Source: Tessaracoccus bendigoensis DSM 12906 (GTDB lineage Bacteria; Actinomycetota; Actinomycetes; Propionibacteriales; Propionibacteriaceae). From it: a stretch of DNA of 64,000 bases. The translations under genes were made by a program, and so were the position numbers. The DNA lies in NCBI RefSeq assembly GCF_900141915.1, contig NZ_FQZG01000011.1:21762-85761 (forward strand), in the 5' to 3' direction. The notes under the pieces are model-generated. The model made no database searches and was not told where the DNA came from. It was given only the letters and a program-made list of their open reading frames with translations. Within the stretch, counting starts at the first letter, position 1. Each line of letters opens with the position of its first letter. Shown piece by piece: positions 1 to 8,401 of this stretch.

Positions 1-1
1 C

Positions 2-286
2 CTCGACGGTGCCCTTGGAGCCAGCACCGGCGCGACCCGCTTCGTGCCCGGGCACGGCAAGGTCGTCGACCGCGACTTCGCGTTCGTGCAGCGAGCAGAG
101 ATCGCGATGATCTACAGCCAGACCGAGATGCTGATCCAGCAGGGGGTGAAGGTCGGGGACGCCGCCGCGGCGACCCAGTGGCCGTTCAGCGCTGAGATGC
201 TCGCAGTGGCGCTACCGAAGGCCTACGCGGAACTTGCAGCGAAGGGTGTCGAACCTCGCACCCAACTGCCAATCCTCAACATCTGA
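2..286 (+). CDS. MBL-fold metallo-hydrolase, C-terminal part
   Basis: This is the 3' end of a gene that starts before the window; the reading frame is open from base 2. The visible 94 residues contain the PGHG motif near the start, which in metallo-beta-lactamase-fold hydrolases carries a distal metal-binding histidine. It is followed by the helical tail usual for this superfamily. The substrate cannot be told from this fragment: glyoxalase II-like, lactonase-like and cyclase-like members all share the motif. It converges with the GH27 gene, with only about 35 bases between them. I see no clear link to the arabinan locus that follows. Confidence 0.75.
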   Translation, partial: LDGALGASTGATRFVPGHGKVVDRDFAFVQRAEIAMIYSQTEMLIQQGVKVGDAAAATQWPFSAEMLAVALPKAYAELAAKGVEPRTQLPILNI

Positions 287-320
287 GCCTCCGGGTCGCC
301 ACAATCGACCACCCGATCTG

Positions 321-1568
321 TCAGGAGAGGCGCAGCAGGACCGCGTCATGTGGTTCGAGGTCGACACTGAGCCATCCGGACCGCACGGGAATCCGGGCAC
401 CCGACCACAGGTCAATGGCATGGTCGGTGTCTGCGACCCCGAGGTCGAAGCGGTGCATCGATCTGGTCGTCGGTTCGTCACCGAGCCAGAACACGGCGCG
501 AACCTGGTCGCCGTCGAGGGTTGCCGCCCAGATGATCAGGTCGCCGTCGCGGATGATCTCGCGGTTGTGGTCGGAGCGCTGGTTCACGGCGAGCACCGCG
601 TCGTTGGTGAGTAGGTCCACCGTCTCCTGAGCCGAGTACGGCGGGTGCCCGCCGAACATCATGGGAGAGCGTGCGATCGACCACAGCGTGACCATGGTGC
701 GCTGTTCGGCAGGGGTCAGGTTCGAGTCCCGCTCGGTGCCCACATGGGCCCGGAGCCCGATTCGGCCAAGGGGCAGCATGTCGAGGTCGGCAAACCCCGC
801 ATCGCCTTGGAACGGGGCCCAGCGGGCGGCCCGCTGGAACTGTTCCAGCACGGCCGACCAGTCGTCCCAAAGGTCGTCCGAGACGCGCCACATCGCCGAG
901 TGCGTACGCAGGAAGTCGAGCTGTTCGAGGGACAGTTCCCTGCCCGGGGACAACGAGAGCGAGATGTCTCGCCCGGTGCGCCCGATGGCCTCCGAGATGA
1001 GCTTTATCTCGGCGCGTTGCACCGGCGGGTAGAGGACGTCGTCCAGCTTGATGAAGTCGACCCCCCAGTCGGCGAGCATGGCGATCAGGGAGTCGTACCA
1101 CTGCGCGGCGCCCGGATGGGAGGCATCCACCCCGTCGTTGTCGGGATTCCAGGGGCACCGGTTTTCCTGATCGGCGATCTCGCGTGCCGTGTACGGAGCG
1201 CCCGCGATCGGCAGGTCGGCGGCGACCGCACGGCGCGGAATGCCCCTCATGAGGTGGACTCCGAACTTGAGCCCAAGGGAATGGATCCGGTTGGCGAGAG
1301 ACGTGAATCCCCTACCGTCCGTTGCGCTGGGGAAACGGTTGATCGCGGGCTGCGGCCGACCGTTGGCATCGAGCATCGCCGACGACCGCACCCGGTAGTC
1401 GTTGAAGCCCGGGTCCGGCTCATACCATTGGATGTCGACGACCACATGGTCCCAGCCATGGGGCAGCAGGTGCGCAGCCATGAACTCGGCGTTGCTCAGC
1501 ACCTCTGCCTCTGTGACCGACCCGCCGAAGCAGTCCCACGAGTTCCAGCCAAGCGGTGGTCTGGTCAT
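321..1568 (-). CDS. Glycoside hydrolase family 27-like enzyme (alpha-galactosidase or beta-L-arabinopyranosidase)
   Basis: The 415-residue protein opens with LGWNSWDCFG, the hallmark N-terminal strand of GH27. KLDD around residue 176 fits the catalytic nucleophile region, and RVSDD around 228-232 fits the acid/base aspartate. The C-terminal 90 residues look like the small beta-sandwich domain of the family. No signal peptide is visible, so it should act in the cytoplasm on imported oligosaccharides. The ATG has a GGAGG site six bases upstream. It is divergent from a LacI-type regulator and lies in an arabinan locus, so it may remove terminal beta-L-arabinopyranose or alpha-galactose from side chains. 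GH27 contains both activities, and the specificity is not decided by what I can see. Confidence 0.85.
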   Translation of the reverse strand: MTRPPLGWNSWDCFGGSVTEAEVLSNAEFMAAHLLPHGWDHVVVDIQWYEPDPGFNDYRVRSSAMLDANGRPQPAINRFPSATDGRGFTSLANRIHSLGLKFGVHLMRGIPRRAVAADLPIAGAPYTAREIADQENRCPWNPDNDGVDASHPGAAQWYDSLIAMLADWGVDFIKLDDVLYPPVQRAEIKLISEAIGRTGRDISLSLSPGRELSLEQLDFLRTHSAMWRVSDDLWDDWSAVLEQFQRAARWAPFQGDAGFADLDMLPLGRIGLRAHVGTERDSNLTPAEQRTMVTLWSIARSPMMFGGHPPYSAQETVDLLTNDAVLAVNQRSDHNREIIRDGDLIIWAATLDGDQVRAVFWLGDEPTTRSMHRFDLGVADTDHAIDLWSGARIPVRSGWLSVDLEPHDAVLLRLS

Positions 1569-1769
1569 CTCACACCTCCACGATCAGCGGCCTGATGCAT
1601 ATCGCGCCTCGGCTTCTCTTGCCCGCGTTCCGGGATGGGACACGGGCCACCCCCGGCCACCCTATCGGGGCCCTTCGGCACCTCCTGGGTATAGCCTGAC
1701 CACCGACGAGTTGGAACCCGGTGAAGATGAACCGTCTGGTGCATCGCAAGTCGATCTGGAGGAGTGCCT

Positions 1770-2798
1770 GTGGCAACGACGATGCAGGATGTGGCGCGCC
1801 TGGCCGGGGTGTCCATCAAGACCGTTTCGAACGTCGTGAACGACTATCCGCACATCAGCGCCGGGACCAGGGCAAAGGTCGAGAAGGCCATCGCGCAACT
1901 CGGCTATGAGCCGAACCTGACGGCCCGTAACCTCCGTCGCGGTCGCACCGGACTCATCGGGCTGGCGCTGCCGGAACTGAAGTTGCCCTATTTCGCCGAA
2001 CTCGCCGACTCGGTGATCGTCGCCGCGGAGAAGCGGGGCCTGCGGGTGCTGATCGAGCAGACGAACTCGCAGCGGGAACGCGAGATCGATGTGCTGCACG
2101 GCTCGGTTCGTCACCTTCTGGACGGCCTGATCTTCTCGCCCTTGGCGCTCGGTCAGGATGATGTGCGCCAACTGCGGGTCGAGTACCCGCTGGTGGTCCT
2201 GGGAGAGCGGGTCTTCGACCATGGCAACGACCACGTGACCATGAGCAACGTCGAGGCGGCCCGCGCCGCCACCACGCATCTGATCGACCGGGGGCGTACT
2301 CGGATTGCTCTTGTCGGGAGCCATGCGGGCGAGGTGGTCGGATCTGCCGCACTGCGGCAACGCGGCTACATGGAGGCCCTCATCCGGGCCGGTCTGCCTG
2401 TCGATCAGGCACTGATCCGGGAAACCGGGCTCTGGCACCGTGCCACCGGCGCCGCCGCCATGCATGACCTGCTCGCATCAGGGACCCCGTTCGACGCCGT
2501 GTTCGCCCTCAACGACGCGCTCGCGATCGGCTGCCTGCATGAGCTGCACGAGGCTGGCCGGTCGATCCCAGGGGACGTCGCGCTGATCGGCTTCGACGAC
2601 ATCGAGGATGCGGCATACACCTCGCCGACCCTGTCCACGATCTCCCCTGGACGAGAGCAGATCGCTGAGCGCGCCGTCGACCTGCTAGCCAAGCGGATCG
2701 AGGCCCGGGCCGATGGCTCCGACGACCCCGACCGGTTTGTCAGGGTCGACGCGGAGTTCGAGTTGATCGTCCGGGAGTCCACCGGTTTGCCTGCTTGA
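1770..2798 (+). CDS. LacI-family transcriptional regulator
   Basis: This is a LacI/GalR-type repressor of about 342 residues. The N-terminal helix-turn-helix reads MQDVARLAGVSIKTVSNVVN, followed by the hinge helix and a periplasmic-binding-protein-like sugar sensor domain ending in the usual GFDDIEDA and TTI-like segments. I chose GTG at 1770 because GGAGG at 1758-1762 then sits seven bases upstream; a GTG at 1764 would nearly touch that site, and ATG at 1782 is a third option. It is divergent from the GH27 gene and upstream of the GH43/ABC transporter operon on the other strand, so it probably controls one or both. The inducer is unknown; arabinose or arabino-oligosaccharides are the obvious guess. 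Confidence 0.92.
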   Translation: MATTMQDVARLAGVSIKTVSNVVNDYPHISAGTRAKVEKAIAQLGYEPNLTARNLRRGRTGLIGLALPELKLPYFAELADSVIVAAEKRGLRVLIEQTNSQREREIDVLHGSVRHLLDGLIFSPLALGQDDVRQLRVEYPLVVLGERVFDHGNDHVTMSNVEAARAATTHLIDRGRTRIALVGSHAGEVVGSAALRQRGYMEALIRAGLPVDQALIRETGLWHRATGAAAMHDLLASGTPFDAVFALNDALAIGCLHELHEAGRSIPGDVALIGFDDIEDAAYTSPTLSTISPGREQIAERAVDLLAKRIEARADGSDDPDRFVRVDAEFELIVRESTGLPA

Positions 2799-2903
2799 TC
2801 CATCGACGTCCCGCGTCGGTTTCCCGAGGTGTTCGGCGTTATGGAGAACGAGGCCCGGCCTGCGTGGATAGTTGACTCTTCAAATGACATCGCAACCAAG
2901 TGG

Positions 2904-3034
2904 ATGGCTTGTCACCAGCGATGTGGCGTCGACACCAGGGAAAAGGCCTCGACACCAGGGAAATGGCGTCGACGCCAACGGAATAGCTCGTCACCAGGCG
3001 TATACCGCTGGTATCGAGCAACACCGCTGGTGTC
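2904..3034. repeat. Mirror-symmetric array of ~20-bp repeats between convergent genes (array 1)
   Basis: The 320-base gap between the LacI gene and the convergent DUF624 gene holds a short periodic array. Copies of a GACACCAGGG-like core start at 2911, 2931, 2951, 2971 and 2990, almost exactly every 20 bases, separated by AAATGGCGTC-like spacers. The array then turns into opposite-orientation cores: ATACC-GCT-GGTAT near 3002 and ACACC-GCT-GGTGT near 3021. These last two are hairpins with 5-bp stems and the same loop, and their stem bases differ in a compensatory way. A related array lies at 26.45-26.61 kb, also between convergent genes. A bidirectional terminator or structured-RNA role is inference. 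I see nothing else in 2799-3118. Confidence 0.75.
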
Positions 3035-3118
3035 CGCGAGGATCATCAGCCCCCGCGCTCCCAAGGGACGAACGACCAGTGAGCCCCACCACCGCCTCGC
3101 CGAAGAACGACTGCCCAC

Positions 3119-3778
3119 CTACTTATGGTGGTGTTCAGTTATGCGAGGGCCAAGGGTCTCCAGGTCTCGGACCGCTAGCCAGGTGGCGGTGAGCATCACG
3201 AGGCCCGGGCCGAAGGTGATACCGATCGCAGGCTGGGCGAGCAGGAGCAGTAGGACGGCCACGCAGACGGGAAACAGGATCAGGGTCGAACCCACCTTCA
3301 CCGCGGGAAGCACGATGGCGGCGCGCCAAGGGACCTCGACCGGCAGTGCGTTTCGCGGGGGGTCCATCAGCACGACCCGCAGCGCGAGGGCACGGACGAA
3401 GTAGCCTCCGAAGAGCAGGAGCGGTACCGACACGACCCAGCCGCCGGGCAACACGCCGAGGAATGCGAGGATGATCTCAGTGGACAGGACCAGCGCGACC
3501 AGGCCCCAAGGGGCCAATCGACGCTGTGAGCTCCAAAAGGATGATCGCCAGGCGGTGACCGCGTCGCGCCAGGGAGTCCCGTCGCCTTCCGGGGTCAGTT
3601 GTGCCCTCGACATGGCCACGGCCGCGCGGCACGCGGGGGCGAAACCGAGGACCACTCCCCCCGCCAACAGGCCGAGCAGGAACGCCAAGCCGATCTCTAC
3701 CGGTGCGGTCAGCCAACCGAGCCACCGCATGACGGTGACGGCCCAACCGCCCCCCTCCGACTTGGCGGCCGTGCTCAT
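3119..3778 (-). CDS. DUF624 (YesL-like) integral membrane protein
   Basis: This 219-residue protein has about five hydrophobic segments. It matches the DUF624/YesL pattern: a short polar N-terminus, an early helix with GLLAGGVVLGFAPACRAAVAM, and a TPWRDAV segment before the next helices. YesL-like proteins are commonly encoded with CUT1 sugar importers and glycoside hydrolases of Firmicutes and actinobacteria, but their function is not established. The ATG overlaps the stop of the upstream GH43 gene (ATGA), so it is the last gene of the operon of binding protein, two permeases, GH43 and DUF624. A longer in-frame extension upstream is arginine-rich and looks like a shadow of the GH43 frame. 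Confidence 0.85.
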   Translation of the reverse strand: MSTAAKSEGGGWAVTVMRWLGWLTAPVEIGLAFLLGLLAGGVVLGFAPACRAAVAMSRAQLTPEGDGTPWRDAVTAWRSSFWSSQRRLAPWGLVALVLSTEIILAFLGVLPGGWVVSVPLLLFGGYFVRALALRVVLMDPPRNALPVEVPWRAAIVLPAVKVGSTLILFPVCVAVLLLLLAQPAIGITFGPGLVMLTATWLAVRDLETLGPRITEHHHK

Positions 3779-5019
3779 CGCTCCCCCTGTAACCAGACGG
3801 CCTGCCCCGACCGGTCGAGCGCCGAGACGCTCAGGACGGGGCCTTCCGCGGATAGGTCGGTGAACGCGACGCCGACCAGGCTCACCCCGTCTACGACGAC
3901 GCGAACCCGCCCTTGTCGATCGATGACGCCCAGCTCGACGGTGGTCGGCGTCGGCTCGACAGGGTCGGTGACGCCGTCGATGAACCGGGTCGCCACCCAT
4001 CTCGCGGGGGGCTCGGCCTGCGAGTCGGGCTGCCCGCCGAAGACCACGGGAGAGACGACCGGCCAGCCGCTTCTCGTCCAGGCAAGCTGGCGGATCTGGG
4101 CGCAGTGGCTATCCGGATCGGCCCCGTATCGGACGTGGTGAACCAGGAATGCACGCTCGCCGTCGAGGAGATGCGAACTGTGCCCAGGGGCCACCCACGT
4201 CCGACCCTCGACGTCAACATGGCTGCCGATAAGCAGGTTTCCGGTCGGTTCCGGTGGTTCCTGCCTGTGCATCATGGAGCGCTGCTGGGCGTCGCGATAC
4301 TCGCCGGTGATGGCCCGGCTCCTGGCCGCGCGCACGTGGTAGGTGTCGAAGAGCGAGTCGAAGGAGCTGAACAGGTAGTAGTGACCGTGGTCCCGGTTCC
4401 ACAGCGCGTGGGCACCTTCGATGGCGCCGTTGATGGACGCTGCCCGCTGGGCGACCGGTACGCCGAGATCGTCTGTGCGCACCGGCCTGCCGTCGGCGTC
4501 GAGGGGAAGTACCCGCAGACCGCCGAAGAAGGACCCGAAGAACAACCAGTCCCGGCCCTCGGAGTCTGTGGTGACCGCGGCGTCGATGGCGTTGACCTCC
4601 GACGTGTGGTGTTCGGTCCGCACCACCACCCCCTGATCGACCCATGGTCCCCTGGCGCTCGGGGCCGTGGCCAACGAGATGGCCGAGGTCCGCGACCCGA
4701 AGGTGGAGGCCGAATGGTACATCCGGAACTCATCACCTCGCCGCACCACCTCGGGGGCCCAAAGGCCCTCGGCTCCGCTCCAGTCGGCGGCCTGCCTGGG
4801 CACGCCGTCGAAGGCATGCCCACCCCAGCGCCACGTGATCAGGTCGTCGGAGAGCCGCAACTGCGCGCCGACGCCCGGCCCACCGACGGCCGTGTCTGTC
4901 GAGACCATCACGTAGCCACCGTCCCGGTCACGGACGATGGTCGGATCATGCGCGCCGTCCAGGCCAGGATCGACCCAATGGGCGGTGCCGACGGCGCGTC
5001 TCAGGTAATCGGGTTCCAT
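3775..5019 (-). CDS. Cytoplasmic glycoside hydrolase family 43 arabinanase/arabinofuranosidase-like
   Basis: The 414-residue protein has the three GH43 acidic positions: HDPTIV (general base) near residue 24, NAIDAAV (pKa modulator) about 120 residues later, and NGAIEGAHAL (general acid) further on. The five-bladed propeller is followed by a C-terminal beta-sandwich-like region. No signal peptide is present, so it should act on arabino-oligosaccharides delivered by the adjacent importer. It lies one base downstream of the inner permease gene and overlaps DUF624. The lipoprotein GH43 at 9.9-10.9 kb looks like its extracellular counterpart. Endo- versus exo-activity cannot be decided from the sequence. 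Confidence 0.88.
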   Translation of the reverse strand: MEPDYLRRAVGTAHWVDPGLDGAHDPTIVRDRDGGYVMVSTDTAVGGPGVGAQLRLSDDLITWRWGGHAFDGVPRQAADWSGAEGLWAPEVVRRGDEFRMYHSASTFGSRTSAISLATAPSARGPWVDQGVVVRTEHHTSEVNAIDAAVTTDSEGRDWLFFGSFFGGLRVLPLDADGRPVRTDDLGVPVAQRAASINGAIEGAHALWNRDHGHYYLFSSFDSLFDTYHVRAARSRAITGEYRDAQQRSMMHRQEPPEPTGNLLIGSHVDVEGRTWVAPGHSSHLLDGERAFLVHHVRYGADPDSHCAQIRQLAWTRSGWPVVSPVVFGGQPDSQAEPPARWVATRFIDGVTDPVEPTPTTVELGVIDRQGRVRVVVDGVSLVGVAFTDLSAEGPVLSVSALDRSGQAVWLQGER

Positions 5020-5020
5020 G

Positions 5021-5869
5021 TCAGCCCTTTGTCCCGGTCAGAGCGACCGATTCGATGATCTGACGCTGGAAAGCAACGAAGATCGCGAAGATCGGCACCA
5101 ATGCGATCACCGATGCGGTCATGATCAACGGGTAGTCGGTCTGGATCGCGTACGCCGCGTTGAAGTTGGCGATCACGAGCTGCAACGTCATCTTCTCTGG
5201 GCTGTTGAGGTAGATGACAGGACCGATGTAGTCGTTCCAGACGGCCATGAACCACAGGATGAACTGTGCGGCTATGGCCGGCCGGATCAGGGGCAGGATC
5301 ATCGTGGTGAAGATCCTCACGTACCCTGCGCCGTCGATCTTGGCAGCCTCGATGACCGAGTCGGGCGTTGAGGCCAGGTACTGCCGGAGGAAGAAGATCA
5401 TCATGATGTTTCCGAACAACCCGGGAATGATCAGCGGCAGCAGCGTATCGACCCATCCGATGGTCGAGAACATGATGAACTGCGGAATCAGCAGCGTGGG
5501 CATGGGGATCATCAACCCCGCCAGCAACCCGATGAAGATGGCGTTCTTTCCGGGGAGGCGCAGCTTCGCGAAAGCAAAGGCGGCCATGGTGGAGGCGATG
5601 GTGCCGATGATGGTGACGGAGAAGCTCACGATCATCGAGTTTGCGATACCGGATGCGAGCGGACCGGCCTCCCAGACCCGCAGATAGTTCTCCCACTGTG
5701 CGGGTCGTGGGATCCACTCCGGCGGGAGCGCGAACACCGATTCCTTGGTCTTGAGAGAGGTGGACAGCATCCACACCAGCGGCGCGACCATGATGATGCC
5801 GCCAAGCGCCAGCAGGATCGAGACGACGATGTTGCCAGTTGCGTACTTGGACTTGCGTGACATGGCCAT
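5021..5869 (-). CDS. ABC sugar importer permease, MalG-type (CUT1)
   Basis: This is an inner-membrane permease of about 282 residues with six predicted helices. The EAA loop, EAAKIDGAGYVRIF, is the contact for the ATPase in CUT1 importers. ATG at 5869 is chosen because GGAGGT lies eight bases upstream and the codon follows directly after the stop of the partner permease; an earlier in-frame start would sit inside that gene. With the preceding permease and binding protein it forms a carbohydrate importer, probably for arabino-oligosaccharides by context. No nucleotide-binding protein is encoded next to it. Such systems often use a shared MsiK/UgpC-type ATPase encoded elsewhere. Confidence 0.93.
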   Translation of the reverse strand: MAMSRKSKYATGNIVVSILLALGGIIMVAPLVWMLSTSLKTKESVFALPPEWIPRPAQWENYLRVWEAGPLASGIANSMIVSFSVTIIGTIASTMAAFAFAKLRLPGKNAIFIGLLAGLMIPMPTLLIPQFIMFSTIGWVDTLLPLIIPGLFGNIMMIFFLRQYLASTPDSVIEAAKIDGAGYVRIFTTMILPLIRPAIAAQFILWFMAVWNDYIGPVIYLNSPEKMTLQLVIANFNAAYAIQTDYPLIMTASVIALVPIFAIFVAFQRQIIESVALTGTKG

Positions 5870-5870
5870 C

Positions 5871-6779
5871 TCAGTCGACCTCCACCTGGTTGCGGGCATT
5901 GAGACGGAACTGGATCAACGTCACGATGAAAATGATGATCCCCAGCACGACCGCCATCGAGGATGCGTAGCCCATCTGGAGGTTCTTGAAGGCCTTCTGC
6001 CAGATGTACCAGACGATCGAGGCCGTGCTCCATTCCGGGCCACCGGTAGGCGTCATGATGTTGATCTCGGTGAAGATCTGCGCCCCGCCGATGATGTTGG
6101 TCACCACCAGGAAGAAGGTGACGGGCCTGACCATCGGGAGCGTGATGCTCCAGAATTGCCGCCACGAGTTCGCCCCGTCGATCGCGGCCGCTTCGTAGAG
6201 GCTCCGGGGAACGGACTGGATGGCGGCCAGGTACAGCAGCATGGAATAGCCGAGGCCCTTCCATACGGACATGATGATGATCGCAGGCTTTGACCAGGCG
6301 GCATCCTGCAGCCAGTTTGGGCCGTCGATCCCGAAGAACCCGAGCATCTGGTTGACCAGCCCGAAGTCACCGTTGAAGGCCCACTGCCACAAGATGGCGA
6401 TCGCGGCGAGCGACGAGACCACAGGAACATAGTAGATGGCCCGGAAGAAGCTTCTTCCGAACATCTTCCGGTTCATGGCCAGAGCCAGAACGAGCGAGAG
6501 AACCAGACCGATCGGGATGCCGATCATGTAGAAGAAGGTGTTTCCCATCGCCTGCCAGAAGTAGGGGTCCTTCAGCAGCCTCGTGTAGTTGTCGAAACCC
6601 ACCCAATCCTGTACTCCGAGGCCGTTCATGTTGGTGAGCGAGGCGTAGATGGAGTAGCCGAGCGGGAACGCCGTGAACAGCGCGAACCCGATCAGCGGTA
6701 GGGCGACGAAGAGCAGCGCGACGCGGTGCTCGGTGCGGTAAAGCCGGCTCTTGGTGCGCGGCAGGGCGGTCGTGGTCAT
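5871..6779 (-). CDS. ABC sugar importer permease, MalF-type (CUT1)
   Basis: The protein is about 302 residues. It has a short charged N-terminus (MTTTALPRTKSRLYRTEH), then six transmembrane helices and an EAA loop, EAAAIDGANSWRQFW, of the CUT1 class. The start at 6779 gives the usual family length and has GAGGA upstream; the longer frame beginning 54 bases earlier reads as leader. It is the partner of the MalG-type permease immediately downstream and follows the binding-protein gene by about 65 bases. The operon is transcribed from the strong promoter at 8.26-8.29 kb. Confidence 0.93.
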   Translation of the reverse strand: MTTTALPRTKSRLYRTEHRVALLFVALPLIGFALFTAFPLGYSIYASLTNMNGLGVQDWVGFDNYTRLLKDPYFWQAMGNTFFYMIGIPIGLVLSLVLALAMNRKMFGRSFFRAIYYVPVVSSLAAIAILWQWAFNGDFGLVNQMLGFFGIDGPNWLQDAAWSKPAIIIMSVWKGLGYSMLLYLAAIQSVPRSLYEAAAIDGANSWRQFWSITLPMVRPVTFFLVVTNIIGGAQIFTEINIMTPTGGPEWSTASIVWYIWQKAFKNLQMGYASSMAVVLGIIIFIVTLIQFRLNARNQVEVD

Positions 6780-6844
6780 GTGGATCCTCTGGATACCTGC
6801 TCGGGGGCCGGTGCAGGTCGCGTGGACCCGCACCGGCCGATCGA

Positions 6845-8191
6845 TCAGCGGTTCTGTTCAGCCTGCTGGTTGGCGGCGTCCAACTTCTCCTGCATGCGCG
6901 GCTGGACTTCCTTGCAGTAGTCCGCAGCGCTCTTCTTCCCGTCCAGCACGGGCTGGATTCCGACCCAGAACTCGTCGTACCACTCACCGCTCCATGTGGT
7001 AGCGGCCGGAAGCGCCCGTCCGGTCTCCTGGATGATGTTCAGGAACTCGGCCTTGTTCTCCGGCATGCCTTCGCTCGTTGCGAACTCGTTCGTGGCCATG
7101 TCGATGAGGTTCGGGACCTGGACTCCGGCCTTCCAGAGTTGCCGCTGGGCCTCCTCGTTCGTGGAGAGGTACACGGCGAGCTTTGCCGCAAGGTCGGGGT
7201 GGTCGGTGCTCTGTGCCACCGCGATACCGAGCGACCCGACCCAGGTGGCCGTCTCCCCCGTGCCCATGACGGGATAGGGGATCAGGTCCCAGTCGAAGTC
7301 GAGCTTGGTGTAGGTCGACACGTCCCAGGGGCCGACGGGGAAGAAGCCGATCTCGCCCTTCATCCAGCGCTGATAGGTGTCGAGGGTCTGCGCCTCGGCG
7401 ATCGAGGGGGTGGACTTGTCCACGTTCTGGATGTCGGCGAACGTCTGCAGCGCCTCGACGAACTCGGGCTTGTCGACGGTGACCGTCGTCTTCGCCTCAT
7501 CGACCCAGTCGCCGCCATTGGACCATACGAACGCCTGGAGGTTCCAGGTCACGTTTAGCCCCGTCCCCCACTGGTCCAGTTCGCCGTCGCCGTTGGTGTC
7601 TGTGGTCAGTTGCTTGGCGACGGCCCGGAACTCGTCCATGGTGTAGGGCTTTTCGGGATCGGGCAGCGGGATTCCGGCCGCTTCGAACATGGTCCGGTTA
7701 TAGCCGAACGAGAACGGGCCGATGTCCTTGGGCATGCCGTACATCGCACCCTGGCCGACCCGTTCACCGTCGAAGCGGTATGAGTTGACGCCGTAGGCCC
7801 AGACGTTGTCCAGGTCGACGCCGGAGGCCTCGACCTCGGCGGTGATGTCGCGCACCACGTGGTTGGTGGCGAACGCCATCACCGAACCCTGCTCAAGGTA
7901 GAAGACGTCGGGCACCTGGTTGCCGGTGATGGCAGCCTGAAGCTTGGTCGTGTACTGGTCCGCGTCGGTGACGATCACCTTGACGGAACAGTCGTTGGCC
8001 TCCTCGAACGCCTTGATGGCGATGTTGTAGGCGGCGCGCTCGTCCTCGCCGCCCCGGTACATGTAGGTCAGTTCCGGGCGCCCGTCCGATGTCGTGCCAC
8101 CCGGCTGGCTGGAATTGCCGCAGGCGCTCAACCCGGCGGTCATGGCGATCCCACCAGTTCCGAGGAGGAAGCTGCGTCGACGAATGTTCAT
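6845..8191 (-). CDS. Extracellular solute-binding lipoprotein of a CUT1 sugar importer
   Basis: The mature protein is a family-1 solute-binding protein, 448 residues in total. The N-terminus MNIRRRSFLLGTGG combines a twin-arginine motif with a lipobox LSAC (Cys24), so Tat export followed by lipid anchoring is likely. The chosen ATG has GGAG six bases upstream; an in-frame ATG 33 bases earlier adds only a polar stretch. It is the first gene of the importer operon, divergent from the GH51 arabinofuranosidase. The ligand is inferred from context as arabino-oligosaccharide. Confidence 0.93.
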   Translation of the reverse strand: MNIRRRSFLLGTGGIAMTAGLSACGNSSQPGGTTSDGRPELTYMYRGGEDERAAYNIAIKAFEEANDCSVKVIVTDADQYTTKLQAAITGNQVPDVFYLEQGSVMAFATNHVVRDITAEVEASGVDLDNVWAYGVNSYRFDGERVGQGAMYGMPKDIGPFSFGYNRTMFEAAGIPLPDPEKPYTMDEFRAVAKQLTTDTNGDGELDQWGTGLNVTWNLQAFVWSNGGDWVDEAKTTVTVDKPEFVEALQTFADIQNVDKSTPSIAEAQTLDTYQRWMKGEIGFFPVGPWDVSTYTKLDFDWDLIPYPVMGTGETATWVGSLGIAVAQSTDHPDLAAKLAVYLSTNEEAQRQLWKAGVQVPNLIDMATNEFATSEGMPENKAEFLNIIQETGRALPAATTWSGEWYDEFWVGIQPVLDGKKSAADYCKEVQPRMQEKLDAANQQAEQNR

Positions 8192-8256
8192 CTCTGTCTC
8201 CTTCTGTGGATCCCCGGTGAGCATCCTTGCTCTGCCTCCAGGTCATCCCTCAGAGA

Positions 8257-8286
8257 ATTATTACTACGATGAATGGCGTTCGTCAA
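8257..8286 (-). promoter_or_regulatory. Sigma-70-like promoter of the arabino-oligosaccharide importer operon
   Basis: On the minus strand TTGACG (8286-8281) is followed by a 17-base spacer and TAATAA/TAATAAT (8263-8257). This is a near-consensus vegetative promoter about 65 bases before the binding-protein start. Such a strong core suggests that control comes from a repressor. The spacer holds one copy of a CATCGTWGTA motif that recurs in the divergent promoter region. Confidence 0.7.
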
Positions 8287-8376
8287 CAGGTTTGCGAGAA
8301 GGCTAGCAGCAAGCCTAGTCAATCCGCTATTGACTGGAGATCATCGGTGAGGGAAGATTGTTGTACATCGTTGTAG
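8262..8376. promoter_or_regulatory. Paired CATCGTWGTA operator candidates in the divergent importer/abfA region
   Basis: CATCGTAGTA occurs on the minus strand at 8271-8262, inside the importer promoter. CATCGTTGTA occurs on the plus strand from 8366, some 26 bases before the GH51 start. The two copies are inverted relative to each other, one per transcription unit. Around the second copy, TTGTA-type words recur at 8361, 8371 and 8380, about one helical turn apart. A LacI-family regulator from this locus is the natural candidate to bind here, but this is inference. Confidence 0.45.
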
Positions 8377-8401
8377 GCATTGTAGCCAGCAGGAGAAGAT
8401 C

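Noticed and set aside
2904..3034. Possible CRISPR array
   Set aside because: The repeat cores are only about 10 bases, the period is 20 bases, spacers are also similar to one another, orientation flips half way, and no cas genes are present.
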